Shown one piece after another: positions 12,181 through 22,936 of a DNA stretch of 64,000 bases (position 1 is the stretch's first letter; each line of letters starts with the position of its first letter). Below the pieces are notes generated by a model, which made no database searches, was not told where the DNA came from, and was given only the letters and a program-made list of their open reading frames with translations. The translations under genes and the position numbers were made by a program. Source of the DNA: Paraspadella gotoi (Eukaryota; Chaetognatha). The stretch is from contig CM119263.1 in the NCBI GenBank assembly GCA_051294375.1, positions 9,036,278 through 9,100,277 of the forward strand, in the 5' to 3' direction.

Positions 12181-12933
12181 TCCCCAATCACTCTTTCCTT
12201 TCTTTCCTTTGCATCAGGGATCGATCGAGATTATAAGGGAAGCCGATCGTTTCCCGAAGGTGAGGGAATTCGGAAGGTGAGGTCAAAATACGACGAACAC
12301 AATAGCCAGGACGACGATGACTCACGCGGAAGAATCGAATTTAAGAAAAAAATATTTAATTGGAAATTGAACAAAAATCGATTTCTAACGGATAGAAGGA
12401 GAAAGTGATGAAGCAATAAGGCGAGGCGTCCTGAAGGAGTGGTTATATATGTTTTGAATAGGAAACGAAGAGGTCAAAGTGGGGGAGAGGGTTAAGTAGA
12501 TTAGTTACTATTACAGGCGATTAGGTAATAGCTAAGAATAAATGGCGCAATTAAAGAGATTTTAAAGGTTTCAGTGTTGAATACAAAAAGGGAGTGAAGT
12601 AAGGAAGTAAGGGCGAAGCAGGGTAAGTGAGGGCGAGAGTTAAAAGGGCGTTGAGGTTAAAGATAAGTGCGAAGGGGGAGGCGTTGTTTCCTCAAAACAG
12701 AAACCGCAAGAGGAGGGAGATACATAGATAACGCGGATCTGCGAAAACAAAAACAGGGATATTCGATATGAAGAGAGGAGAGAGGGAGAGAGAGAGAGAG
12801 AGAGAAAGGGAGGGAGAGAGAAGATCCTGTTGGAGTGAGTAAAATAAAAAAATGTGGACGCAACAAGTTTCAGGGTAAGAATGCTAAAAAAAGCTATTTT
12901 TTTGGTAGAATGTGAGCGAAGATAGAAAAGGCG

Positions 12934-13067
12934 ACTGAAGAACAAACAGAAAGAAAAATTAAAAAAATAAAAGAGAAGAGAAAAGAAGAGAAAAGANNNN
13001 NNNNNNACTGAAGAACAAACAGGAAGAAAAATTAAAAAATAAAAGAGAAGAGAAAAGAAGATAAAAG
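12934..13067. repeat. Direct repeat flanking a 10-N gap
   Basis: The segment beginning ACTGAAGAACAAACAG occurs at 12934-12996 and again, nearly identically, at 13007-13067, with only the 10-N run between them. This is the usual sign that two contig ends overlap and were joined without merging. Confidence 0.85.
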
Positions 13068-13212
13068 NNNNNNNNNNNNNNNNNNNNNNNNNNNNNNNNN
13101 NNNNNNNNNNNNNNNNNNNNNNNNNNNNNNNNNNNNNNNNNNNNNNNNNNNNNNNNNNNNNNNNNNNNNNNNNNNNNNNNNNNNNNNNNNNNNNNNNNNN
13201 NNNNNNNCTCTT

Positions 13213-13247
<35 letters not shown>

Positions 13248-16110
13248 GCTTTTTTTTCAGAGAAATTAAATCACGATGACGCTGATAGTAAAAGTCATCG
13301 TGACGAAGATGAAGACGACGACGATTAAGACGACGACTATAATGACGATCACAACAAAGACAGGAATACGATGATGAGGAAGGAGTTACTACTCCTATTA
13401 CTATTACTACTCCTATTACTACCGTTACAAGGCAAATGACGACTTCCCAACACGCTTAAGACCGCGACCACCATTCCACCACTAAAACGAACGAATTAAC
13501 CCAATTCGACGACGACGACGACGANNNNNNNNNNNNNNNNNNNNNNNNNNNNNNNNNNNNNNNNNNNNNNNNNNNNNNNNNNNNNNNNNNNNNNNNNNNN
13601 NNNNNNNNNNNNNNNNNNNNNNNNNNNNNNNNNNNNNNNNNNNNNNNNNNNNTTTTTTCTCTTTTGGGTCCCCAAAATTCCTAGTAATAGGATTTTCACC
13701 GTTGCTGGTTTCGGGCTTTTTTTTTCTCCTTAGCGTCAGTTAATGCTATTAAACGAGGTTAATTTTATTAGGTAGCGATGTTTACATAATTATTGTACCT
13801 TGAGAAGGGTCTTCGCATTCAAACCTCGATTTTAAATTTTCTTAAGGTCGACGGGTCGTAAAAGATTGAGAATTTAGTTTTTTTTCTTTTTTTTGTCAGA
13901 CGAATATTTCGACGCAAATCATGTTTGTGTGTGACTTTGTAAACGGAAAGACGATTAATACAAACTTTTGATACAATTTGTTTTTATTTATTCATTTATT
14001 TATTAGTTATTTTTTTGGGTGTGCGCGCGTGGTCACTTTTTTCTAGTCGTTCATATTAAACGAAATTAGTTAAATGAAAAGAATATTAAAAAAAAATCAA
14101 GCAAGAAAACATGACACTAAGTGGTAACATGTTATCTTTACTACCAAAAAATTAGGACAACTAAACAGATCATAGAGAGAAAAAAAAATCTAGACCGTCA
14201 TCGGAAATTATTATCAAATAGCGAATTTTATTTGTTGTTTTTATCATTGAGTTTCGTTGGCGGAAAATACGCGAGGAATTTTGTCCGATTTTCGTTTGGG
14301 TTTGTTTTTTCTGTTTTTTCTGCCCCCGAATTTTTCCTCTATATTTTTTTTCGAATACAATAAACGGAAAATCGAAGAAGGATGATTGTATTCCGTCTCT
14401 TGCTCGAGGACGACAATTTTCGTGAATGAGTCTAATGACTNNNNNNNNNNNNNNNNNNNNNNNNNNNNNNNNNNNNNNCTCTCTCTCTCTCTTTACCATA
14501 TAATAAGGATAAAGAACGAACCGACGACGACACTGAAGACTACGACGACGACGACCACGACGAAGTGTCGAGGAATATTCGTCTCTCTCTCTCTCTCAAA
14601 AATATCCTCGGCCTCTTCGTCTAAATTTTGCAGAGATTCAGAGATGAAAGGCGAAAACTGGTGGTCAGAAAAACCAGATTTGTCGATTACGTGGGCGAAT
14701 CCCAAGCTACGTATGTTACCTATGTATGTATGTTATGTTTATTAATCGTCTATTTTTGGTTTTAGTCAAAAAAAAATAACCGCTGAACTTAATCAAATGG
14801 AGCAATAAAATTCTCTCACGCCGCCGAAAAAAAAAAATTCACACATTCGCAGATTTGTCTCGAAATGAAAGGAGAGAAAGAGAGAGAGAAGGAGCTTAAA
14901 ATAGAAAGTCCTGTCTTCCCAACGAGTGAAACTTATTTCTTGTTCTCGCTAATTTGCATTAATTTGTGGAATTTACTGATTGCGCGGATTGATTTAGTTA
15001 TTTCTTTGTATTATTTGTATTCGAGAATTGAACGAAAAAGATAATGATGATGAAGATGTAGAACGAGGCTCTTCGCAATGATAAAATAAGTTGCATCTCA
15101 AACGCGCGAAAAATTAGCAAATGTGGGAGGAAAGGTTCGACTAAGATGCTGTACAGAGTGAAGGGATGTCACGAGCTGTTTGAGGAGATCAAACCCGGAA
15201 TTTTTTTTTTCGTTGAAGTTCGAAGTGAGACGAAGAAAAGAGGGAAAATGTATGCAAAATACTATGCATACTATGCGAAGGCGCCGCGACGATTAAACCG
15301 GCTCAGCGGAGCTCGGAATGGCTCCAAGTTATTTTAACTATCTACGGGTTTTTTTTCCCTTGTTGTTCGTAAAGGCCTGTTGTGAAAAAAAATAGAGAGA
15401 GAGTGAGATCATGATCGAAAAAATCCATGAACTGGTGGTTTATAGCATTTGCTTATGAATCATGAATGAGAATATCGAATTTGACCCCTGAGAGAGAGGA
15501 GAGAGCGGAGAAGGAGAGAGGGAGAGAGGGAGAGAGAGAGAGAGAGATGAACTACAGTTCGTCAAAATCGAGATGAAAATCATTTTTTCTAGGTTGTTGT
15601 GGCGACTGATCGATTAATTAATTAGGATTTTTTGTTAAAAAGAGATCGTGAGATATTAAAAAAGCGAAACAATCGAAACATTTGCAAAATATTTAGTTTA
15701 GGATTCGTTGGCGATTTAGTAAAAATGAATGTTGGAAGCAAATAAAGAAATTTAAAAAAAACTAAAGTCCTCGGACTGAAGGGATGGTTATCTTGGCAGA
15801 AATGAAAACCGCGATTGTCGACGCGGGAGATGGAGGACAGAGAGAGAGAGATGAGAGAGAAAGAGAGAGAGAGAGAGAGAAGAGAAAATTTGTCTTTTAT
15901 CCTTTTTTTTAATTAAAAAAGTTTAAAACTTTTCGTTTCCTTCGGGGATTAAAGGTTATCTGTTTTGCGAAGAAGAGAAAAAGCGAACGAAGCAAAAAAA
16001 TAAAAGCGGAATTCTCTTTTCTGCGAAATTTTTTTTCTTTCTCTTAATCTTCGAAATGCATCTTAAACGGTCGAGCCACTTTCGGAATGTAGCGATAAGA
16101 GCAACTAAAT

Positions 16111-16152
<42 letters not shown>

Positions 16153-16780
16153 AAATCATTTTCTATTGCGATATAACCAAGAAATAATCTCTTTCCTAGT
16201 ATAATTTTTATTGTAAAAAAAAAAGAAACTTATTTTAAGAATTTTTGAGGGGAAATATTTTTGTTATCAAAGGCGTCAGGAATCTTTATCTCGGTTTTTC
16301 AGTTGGTCTCGCGTCAATAAGATAAGAAGCTTCATTTTTTTCTGAGAGAAAAAAATGGAAAAGATTCGAGAAATAAATATCAGGACAGGAATGGCAAAAC
16401 GACCAGTCTGACGTATGAACAAGGCAATCCAACCGTGAGCTAGAAAAAGTTTTAGACAACAAATAATAGTATAGTAATGTCAAACTCGCTTCCAGGAGGA
16501 AAAAAAAGGTTTTTTATCATTCGTTTTACATATTGTTATTTTTATTTTGAATGAAGCTATTCTTAAAAAATGACTAAACGGATATTGTAAATTATTTAAG
16601 TTTTAACCATTAAGCCGCTACTTTAAAAAAAATAAGTCTTCAGTGGATCATATATGCGAATTTCCTTGATTAAAGAACTTACCATTTTCGTGCAAAAAAA
16701 AACAAAAAAAACTGAAAAAAAAAGGAAACTGAGAAAAAAAAAGGAGTTAAGTTTTAACGCACCTACATTATTATTTTTCT

Positions 16781-18648
16781 TTCGTTTTGAAACTGAGAGG
16801 AAATCTGATCCGCGTTAGAGACAGAAAACTAAGGAGACTAGAGGGGGCATCTCCAGCTGCCCTTCTTCAAATGGCGAAACTCTCGAAGGAAACACTTTTT
16901 TTTCTTTCGATTTCATTTTCGAAACTTTTTTTTATGAAAAAAAAAGTTGAAAGAATTCGACAAAAGCGGTGGTGGTGTCCCGTCGTTTAAATCCCGAGCC
17001 CGCCCTTGCCCCCGCGAATAACTTTGGGAGAGAGAAGGTGGGGGGAGAAAGAACGGGGATTTGTGGGGAGGGGGGATGGCCGATTATGGGAGGTGCTGGG
17101 ATGGAAGGCTCATTCTCGAAAATGATTTCCCCCCTTTTAATATGAACATTTTTACTCATTAAGAGCGAAGTCACCACAAGTTCACGCAAAAGTTCACAAA
17201 TCTCAGAGAAATCACCATTCGGTTCACGCTAAAACTTCGCCGAATCGTTTTCTAACCGATTAGCCCTTTCTCTTTTTCTTTTAAGCTTAGCCAAGCATAA
17301 AATCTTTAAAGGTCTCTATTTAACTTTACCCGTTCATCGTTTTCATGTAAATGAGTTTCCGAACTAATGGGTTTCGTGTTTCTAGTTAGTTAAGGTTTTT
17401 TCCTTGATTTCAAAGGGAAATCGTATCTTTAAAATTTAGAAAGTTCCTGCCTGGTCATTGAGTTGAAAAGACTGAGGAAAAATCTAGTAAAACCGTTCAA
17501 ATGACAAGAAATATTTACATTTTTTTAATAATACAAAAAAATATCTCAATGTATATAAGAAATTTTTTTGAGTTTTGACAGTGACAGTTTTGTCATCCTA
17601 GGAATGAGATTTACCGACAATGTCGGTACGCAACCCGTTGAGGTTTCGTCGACTTCTTTAATTCCGGTTTCCCTTCTACACAAATCNNNNNNNNNNATGA
17701 GAAGAAGTGATTCAAGGCGCCGGACAGCGGAACCTCACTGAGATAATTCCGGCGACAAATTGAGACAAAAGAGAAAAGAGAAGAGAGAAAAGAGAAGAGA
17801 GAGAAGGAAAAAATGATCGACGTCTTTCTGAATGGATTATTAAAAAGGCGAGGTCACGAAAAAGGTAAGGGTCAACCGAGGTCGCCGACGGCGAAGGGTG
17901 AGGCGATGAAAGGTTATGTCACGCCCACGAATGGAAGAGAGGAGAGAGGGAGAAGGAGAGAGGGAGAGAGTGGAGACGAGGAGAGAGGAGAGAGAGAGAG
18001 AAGAGAGAGAGAGAACAAAGACAACGACGAATGGAACCTTCGAATTTGACCGGAGGAAAAGGATTAGAACGTGGGATGCATTTTTGTCTGACGACGACGA
18101 CGACGAAGACGACAACGCAAACGACGACTACTCGAAAACTGACTTCGGCGACTACTAATGTTTCCGAAAAGTCAGAAAACGATTCGTGTTCTGTAATGAA
18201 AGGTTGAGTGGTCAACTGGAACGGACATTGCGACAAAATGACATGACAAATCGCAGGACAAAACGTCAGACGAAACAACAAAGCGGCAAGAAAGAGGGGA
18301 TGCGCTCAAGACAAACCCAGATTTAACACGCATAACCACACTAAGGATAAAATAGTATTAAATTTATTTAAAAATAGTATTTAATTAAAAATAGTATTGA
18401 ATTGAATTGAAATGGGAACTAAGAAGCCAAACGTCATGACAAATAGAAAGACAAGGAAAAATGCGAGAAAAACTGGTAAAAGGAGACAAGAAAGGCGCGG
18501 CGACGCGACAGGGTTGGCGCTGCAAACGGTAAACAAAGTGGCANNNNNNNNNNNNNNNNNNNNNNNNNAGAAAAAGTCTGCCAGCATGTGGCGCCCTAGA
18601 GAGACCAGAATGGCGGCGTATGAAGCATTGCCATAAGTGTGCGCGAGG
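16781..18648. other. Non-coding stretch with a proline-rich minus-strand frame
   Basis: A minus-strand frame at 16932-17189 is open and proline-rich (for example HPPSPQIPVLSPPTFSLP), but it lies across the G/C-rich patch at 17030-17090 and has no recognisable domain or clean start, so I do not call it a gene. The rest is A/T-rich sequence, GA tracts (17760-18015) and gaps at 17687-17696 (10 N) and 18544-18568 (25 N). Confidence 0.5.
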
Positions 18649-21359
18649 AAGGGCCAGAAGTGAAATCCGAAAAAAGAAGAAAACAGAAACGTTGTGGAAA
18701 AGAATGCAGCAAGAAATTAAGTCGCAGGCTAAGTGTCACCGTAAATAGATACTAATAAACACTCGCCTAAAACAAGCAAGTAGCCAGTCGTTTAGATTCT
18801 TCCAATATAATGATTTTCTATTGAAGTGTGATCCAGCTCCCTAATTCATAACCGCCCGAATACCGGGAAGTTGAAGACACAGAACAGAAACCAAAAACGA
18901 TTCTCACCCTGCTTGATGTGCCATGATGATAGTTCGAACGGCTCGAGAGTAGTCAAAGACGGTTCGGCCATCCGGTCACCCGCGCTGTAACAGTGAAGCG
19001 TGTGACTCTGACAGTCCGCGGTGCTAAGCTCGAGGTAATGTGAAAGACGATAGACACTCCTATACAGCATCAGCTATAATGACGACTGCTGAAGTGATAA
19101 AACACAGCGACGCGAACCATCGCGAAGTGCGATCAGGCCATGAGCTAGAGGTATAAGGCCGCTAATTAGAAAAAAACCCACAAACCATAAACCATTGGTC
19201 CGGCGGATAACCACCGTCCCGGAAGTCCACTGAAAATCTCGGTGTATCTTCTTTTTTTCTCGGCCTTCGCTACCCCACACTATCGCATCTCTCACAATCT
19301 ATTGCCCACGCCTGCTGGGAGACACGGAATCCGATACCTGCGGCGCGGGTCATAGTTGTTGGACCCGTGCTTCAACCTCGTTGGTGATCTTGGTCATTCG
19401 AGAATGTCGTCCTAATTCTGACATGAAGGGACAGAAGGGTTTATCGACCCTTCTTCAAACGGACGCAAGCTCTCAGAGGCTCACAACTCGGAGCGAACCG
19501 TTTGCGCTAATTCAGTGAGACCAGATATAGTCGGTTGTAATCAAAGTCGCGGAGGACGGCTGGTTCATTCGATTAGGCAGGAAAAGGAGAAAGTCATATC
19601 AATCATTCAAAAAGAAACATTGCATCTCACCCACATTCAAAACTTGATAGTGTGTAGACAGGCTAATGTAGTCTGATGGAGCCTCTCGTAAGCCAACAAA
19701 AAAAAATTTCGTTCGAAATCTTGAATTAAAAACTCTGTCCCCTCTCCTGTTATAATCATGCCACAGTGTAATCTATTCTATTTTCACTCTATTCATTATT
19801 TCATTCATGAGCTCCAACCTAATCAAAATTGGAACCCGAGTCCGAAAGACTTGAATCACCTCACACGTGTCCACGCCTTCATCTGGTGAGTTAAGCTCAC
19901 TGCAGGTGTGCATTCCCGGGCTCGCATAATCTCTCCGTTACCTTCCACACATAACCTCCAGTGTCCGTTCAAAACTTTGTACTAAGCGTCATACATAGCT
20001 GACGATGACTGCACACCGGATTTGAACTACAGACTACAAATGATGCTAGCCTGCCTGGCAGTCACGAGAGTCCACCGCAAACTTCATGTTGCTCACATCA
20101 ATACGCTTTCCATTGACCCTCGCAACTTTTTTTTTCTCCTCCCCTTACGTCCATCCCTTTTTTACAAATGTTTCTCGTGAGAGGAAATCTTGAACATTGA
20201 TACACAGATAAACCGAATTGTCGCTCTCTTCTACTGTATTACTGTTTCTTTCTAAGATTTGATTATTTCATTAATCGGCATTGCGTTTAATATATTCTTC
20301 GCGAAACCCCTGCTCGTGACACTCTTCTTCTTCCCCTCCCATTACCGGAAGTGAAATCCGAAAGAAACAGAAGTGAAAGAAGCCAGCAAGAGAATAAGTC
20401 GGAAGTGTCACCGTAAATAGATATGAAACACTGCTAAAACACAGAAGTAGCAGTGTAAACTTTGAAGTGTGAAGTGATACCGGGAAGTGAGAAAAAACGA
20501 TACTGTGATGTGCCAGAAGTGGCGTTAGTAAGAGTCAGAAAAGGCGTCGTGAAGTGACTGAAGTGGTAATGTGAAAACGAAGAAGTGACACTGTGAAGTG
20601 AAACACACAGCCAAGGGACAGAAGTGACGAAGCGAATTGGCGACGGAACCAAAGGTTTTTTTTTCTCGGGTCATTCATCATTTATTCGCCGTTGACGATG
20701 GGGTCTTTGACTTTCAACGTGGTCGAGGTCATTCGTATTCTGAGAGAAGAGGGTCATCGCATTCAAACGGACAAGGGTCGTTCGCATTCAGTGAGACAGT
20801 AGTCGTCGAATCAAAGAGACGGCGGTCATTCGATTAGGAGGAAAAGGGAAATCTTAATCATTCAAAAAGACATGCATCACACATTCAAATTGAATGTAGA
20901 CAGGCTAATGTAGTCTGATGGAGCTCTCGTAAGCAAAAAAAAAATTCGTTCGAAATTTGAATTAAAACTGCCCCTTATAATCATGCACAGTGTAATTATT
21001 TAATTCATTATTCATTATTTCATTCATGAGCTCCACTAATCAAAATTGACGAAGACTTTCCCCTTCTGGAGAGTCACGGGGTCTTCGGCCGATCTCTTTT
21101 CCACCAACTCATCCTTCAACTTTGGTGAACTCCAAATGATGGAGTCACGAGATCACGAAAACTCATGTTTCTCAATTTCCTTCATTCCTATTTTTTTCTC
21201 CTCCCTTCGGCCATCCCTTTTAAAATAGACTTAACATTTAACAATAAACCGAATTCGCTTTCACTGTATTTCTTTTTCTAAGATTTATTATTTATTATAA
21301 TCGATTGCGTAATATATTCTCGGAAACCCTCTGTGAACTTTCCTTCTCCCCCCCTCCCC
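18649..21359. repeat. Diverged direct duplication (18649-20340 against 20341-21359)
   Basis: The two halves share a long series of words in the same order, for example CACCGTAAATAGATA, GACAGGCTAATGTAGTCTGA, CATTATTTCATTCATGAGCT and TTTCTAAGATTT. The first copy is about 1.7 kb and the second about 1.0 kb; the extra length is spread as many short insertions plus some longer unmatched parts. The copies abut each other, and a 25-N gap lies about 80 bases before the first. This pattern suits error-rich gap filling better than a biological tandem duplication. Frames inside it should not be called. Confidence 0.85.
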
Positions 21360-22134
21360 CATAAACCCTTCTCGCCATATTCATTTTCCCTCAACCAACG
21401 CCGAGGAATTTCTGCTAAGCGTGATCGATGTCCCCCGGCCATCGCCACATAGATCCATGTCCCAACGAAACAGCTCCATAAAGAACATCGACCCAAGGAG
21501 CCCATTGAAAGCGTGCCATAGATTCGCTTCGCCAAAACATCAATAGATCGAGATTGGCCATAAAAAAGGAAAAAAAAAGGGGCAATGAAAGTTCTCCGTT
21601 AGGTTTTAACTTGTATATTAAATTCTTCATTCCCGTACTATGAAATCAAGCAAGCAATTATATTAATTTTAAAAATTCTGACTAAAACGATAACACTTCC
21701 CATATTCTCAATGATACCCGATTTCAGTCTCCACACAGTTTGTCCTCCACACGGACTCGTACCATAGATGATAGAGCCCCGGCCGGCCGGACCCCATAAA
21801 AGTGGATCGAAGCCAAACGTTCGGATCGACTGGATCCACTCATGATTGTGAATCCAGAAGCGGAAATGGTTTTTCGCCGAGGAAAGAAATAAAAAAAAAG
21901 GTCGGGATAAAAAAGGCCATGAGGGCAAAAGGGGTCGAGAAAGATAAGGGGTCGAGGACAATGTAGGGAATGAAGGTAAGGGGTTAAGGAGTTAGGGGAG
22001 CGGGGGATGATAATGCGACCTCGGGGCCGGTGGGAATTTGGGTCGATGCCGCCTTCGAACGATGGTGCGAGGCCGTGAATGGAAACTCGGCGAATAGAAT
22101 CCAATGTCTCTGCGGAGACGAAAGAAAGGAGAAT
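21360..22134. other. Non-coding spacer upstream of the tRNA
   Basis: This is mixed sequence with several minus-strand frames of 70-140 codons but no domain, no consistent splice sites and no close match to a family I know. Segments such as 21420-21550 and 21730-22130 are more complex than the surrounding repeats, so a diverged gene fragment cannot be ruled out. Confidence 0.4.
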
Positions 22135-22206
22135 GGCCTGTTGGTCTAGTGGCATGATTCTCGCTTCGGGTGCGAGAGGTCCCGGGTTCGACTCCCGGAC
22201 AGGCCC
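22135..22206 (+). tRNA. tRNA-Pro (anticodon CGG)
   Basis: This is a 72-base gene without intron. The acceptor stem pairs GGCCTGT (22135-22141) with ACAGGCC (22199-22205), with discriminator C at 22206. The anticodon stem CTCGC/GCGAG encloses the loop TTCGGGT, giving anticodon CGG at 22167-22169. The A box (TGGTCTAGTGG) and B box (GGGTTCGACTCC) are intact, and the T arm is CCCGG/CCGGG. The CCA end is not encoded, as usual in eukaryotes. A T run near 22223 can serve as the Pol III terminator. It decodes CCG. Confidence 0.97.
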
Positions 22207-22242
22207 ACTTATTTATTTTATTATTTTTGTATTACCAAATAA

Positions 22243-22292
22243 AGCCTTTTGGTCTAGTAGTATGACTCTCGCTTTGGTTGCGGCCAGGCCCA
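22243..22292 (+). pseudogene. Truncated tRNA-Pro-like pseudogene (TGG anticodon)
   Basis: The copy begins 36 bases after the intact tRNA. It keeps the D arm and A box (TTGGTCTAGTAGTATGA) and an anticodon arm whose loop reads TTTGGTT, which would give TGG. It then jumps directly to CCAGGCCCA, resembling the tRNA 3' end. The whole variable loop and T arm with the B box are missing and the acceptor stem does not pair. A T5 run follows at 22295-22299. It is probably a deleted duplicate or a diverged tRNA-Pro(TGG). Confidence 0.7.
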
Positions 22293-22629
22293 ACTTTTTA
22301 GCTAAAAAAAAAAAAAATTAATATGAATTTTGGGCAAATGAGAAAAATAAGAATTATTATATACGTACGTAAAAAAAATTTTAGGGGCCTTCCTGTTCGA
22401 CGTAAGCCTTCATCGCCCGACGCCAGACGACCGTTGCTATTTTGGTTAAACCAATTTCTTTCTCCTTTTGTGGTATTCATTGTAATTATATTTGGACGAT
22501 ATTGTGTTTGGACGGCCTTGATTGTATAGCGATCAAAGACGATTACCCGTCCCTTGATCGCATCGCACCGACCTCGGCAACGACGTTGTGATTCATATCC
22601 GAATCTCTCTTCGAAATCTTTCGATCGTC

Positions 22630-22737
<108 letters not shown>

Positions 22738-22818
22738 TCCAACAGTTACAGAGAAATAAAATCGAAAAATCTCCCGTGACTCAGGGGCCAAAATATCCCT
22801 CCATTAATGTTGTCCTCT

Positions 22819-22936
22819 GATTGGTTGTTCAAGCCTCACGTGACGCTCTGAATCTCGACCTCGGATTGGCCGGAAACGTGAATCGGATATTCTTAAGGGC
22901 GACTGTATAAAAATCCCGCGTGACTGGAGGTGAGAT
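22819..22936 (+). promoter_or_regulatory. Putative RNA polymerase II promoter (two CCAAT boxes, E-box, TATA box)
   Basis: In order there is an inverted CCAAT box (GATTGG, 22819-22824), a CACGTG E-box within TCACGTGAC (22836-22844), a second inverted CCAAT box (GGATTGG, 22863-22869), an ETS-like CCGGAA and a TATA box TATAAAAA (22906-22913). Spacing of about 40-90 bases suits a plus-strand start near 22936. A donor-like GGAG|GTGAGA sits at about 22930. Only a short Lys/Arg-rich frame follows, so the product is unknown; it could be a non-coding RNA or a 5' UTR exon. Confidence 0.45.

Larger units (their letters stand above)
10265..16780. other. Low-complexity non-coding region
   Basis: Nothing here is a secure gene. 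Contents are T-rich stretches (10710-10890), GA tracts (11019-11062, 15520-15546, 15840-15885, 16113-16146), GAC tracts and N gaps at 11569-11754, 12997-13006, 13068-13207, 13525-13652 and 14441-14478. The patch at 10500-10640 is GC-rich and ends in CTGAG|GTAAGC, but its open frame has no ATG. A possible minus-strand exon at 12055-12180 is listed separately. Confidence 0.55.

Noticed and set aside
16932-17189. Proline-rich minus-strand frame
   Set aside because: Proline codons come from C-rich sequence opposite a G-rich tract. There is no recognised domain, splice context or start.
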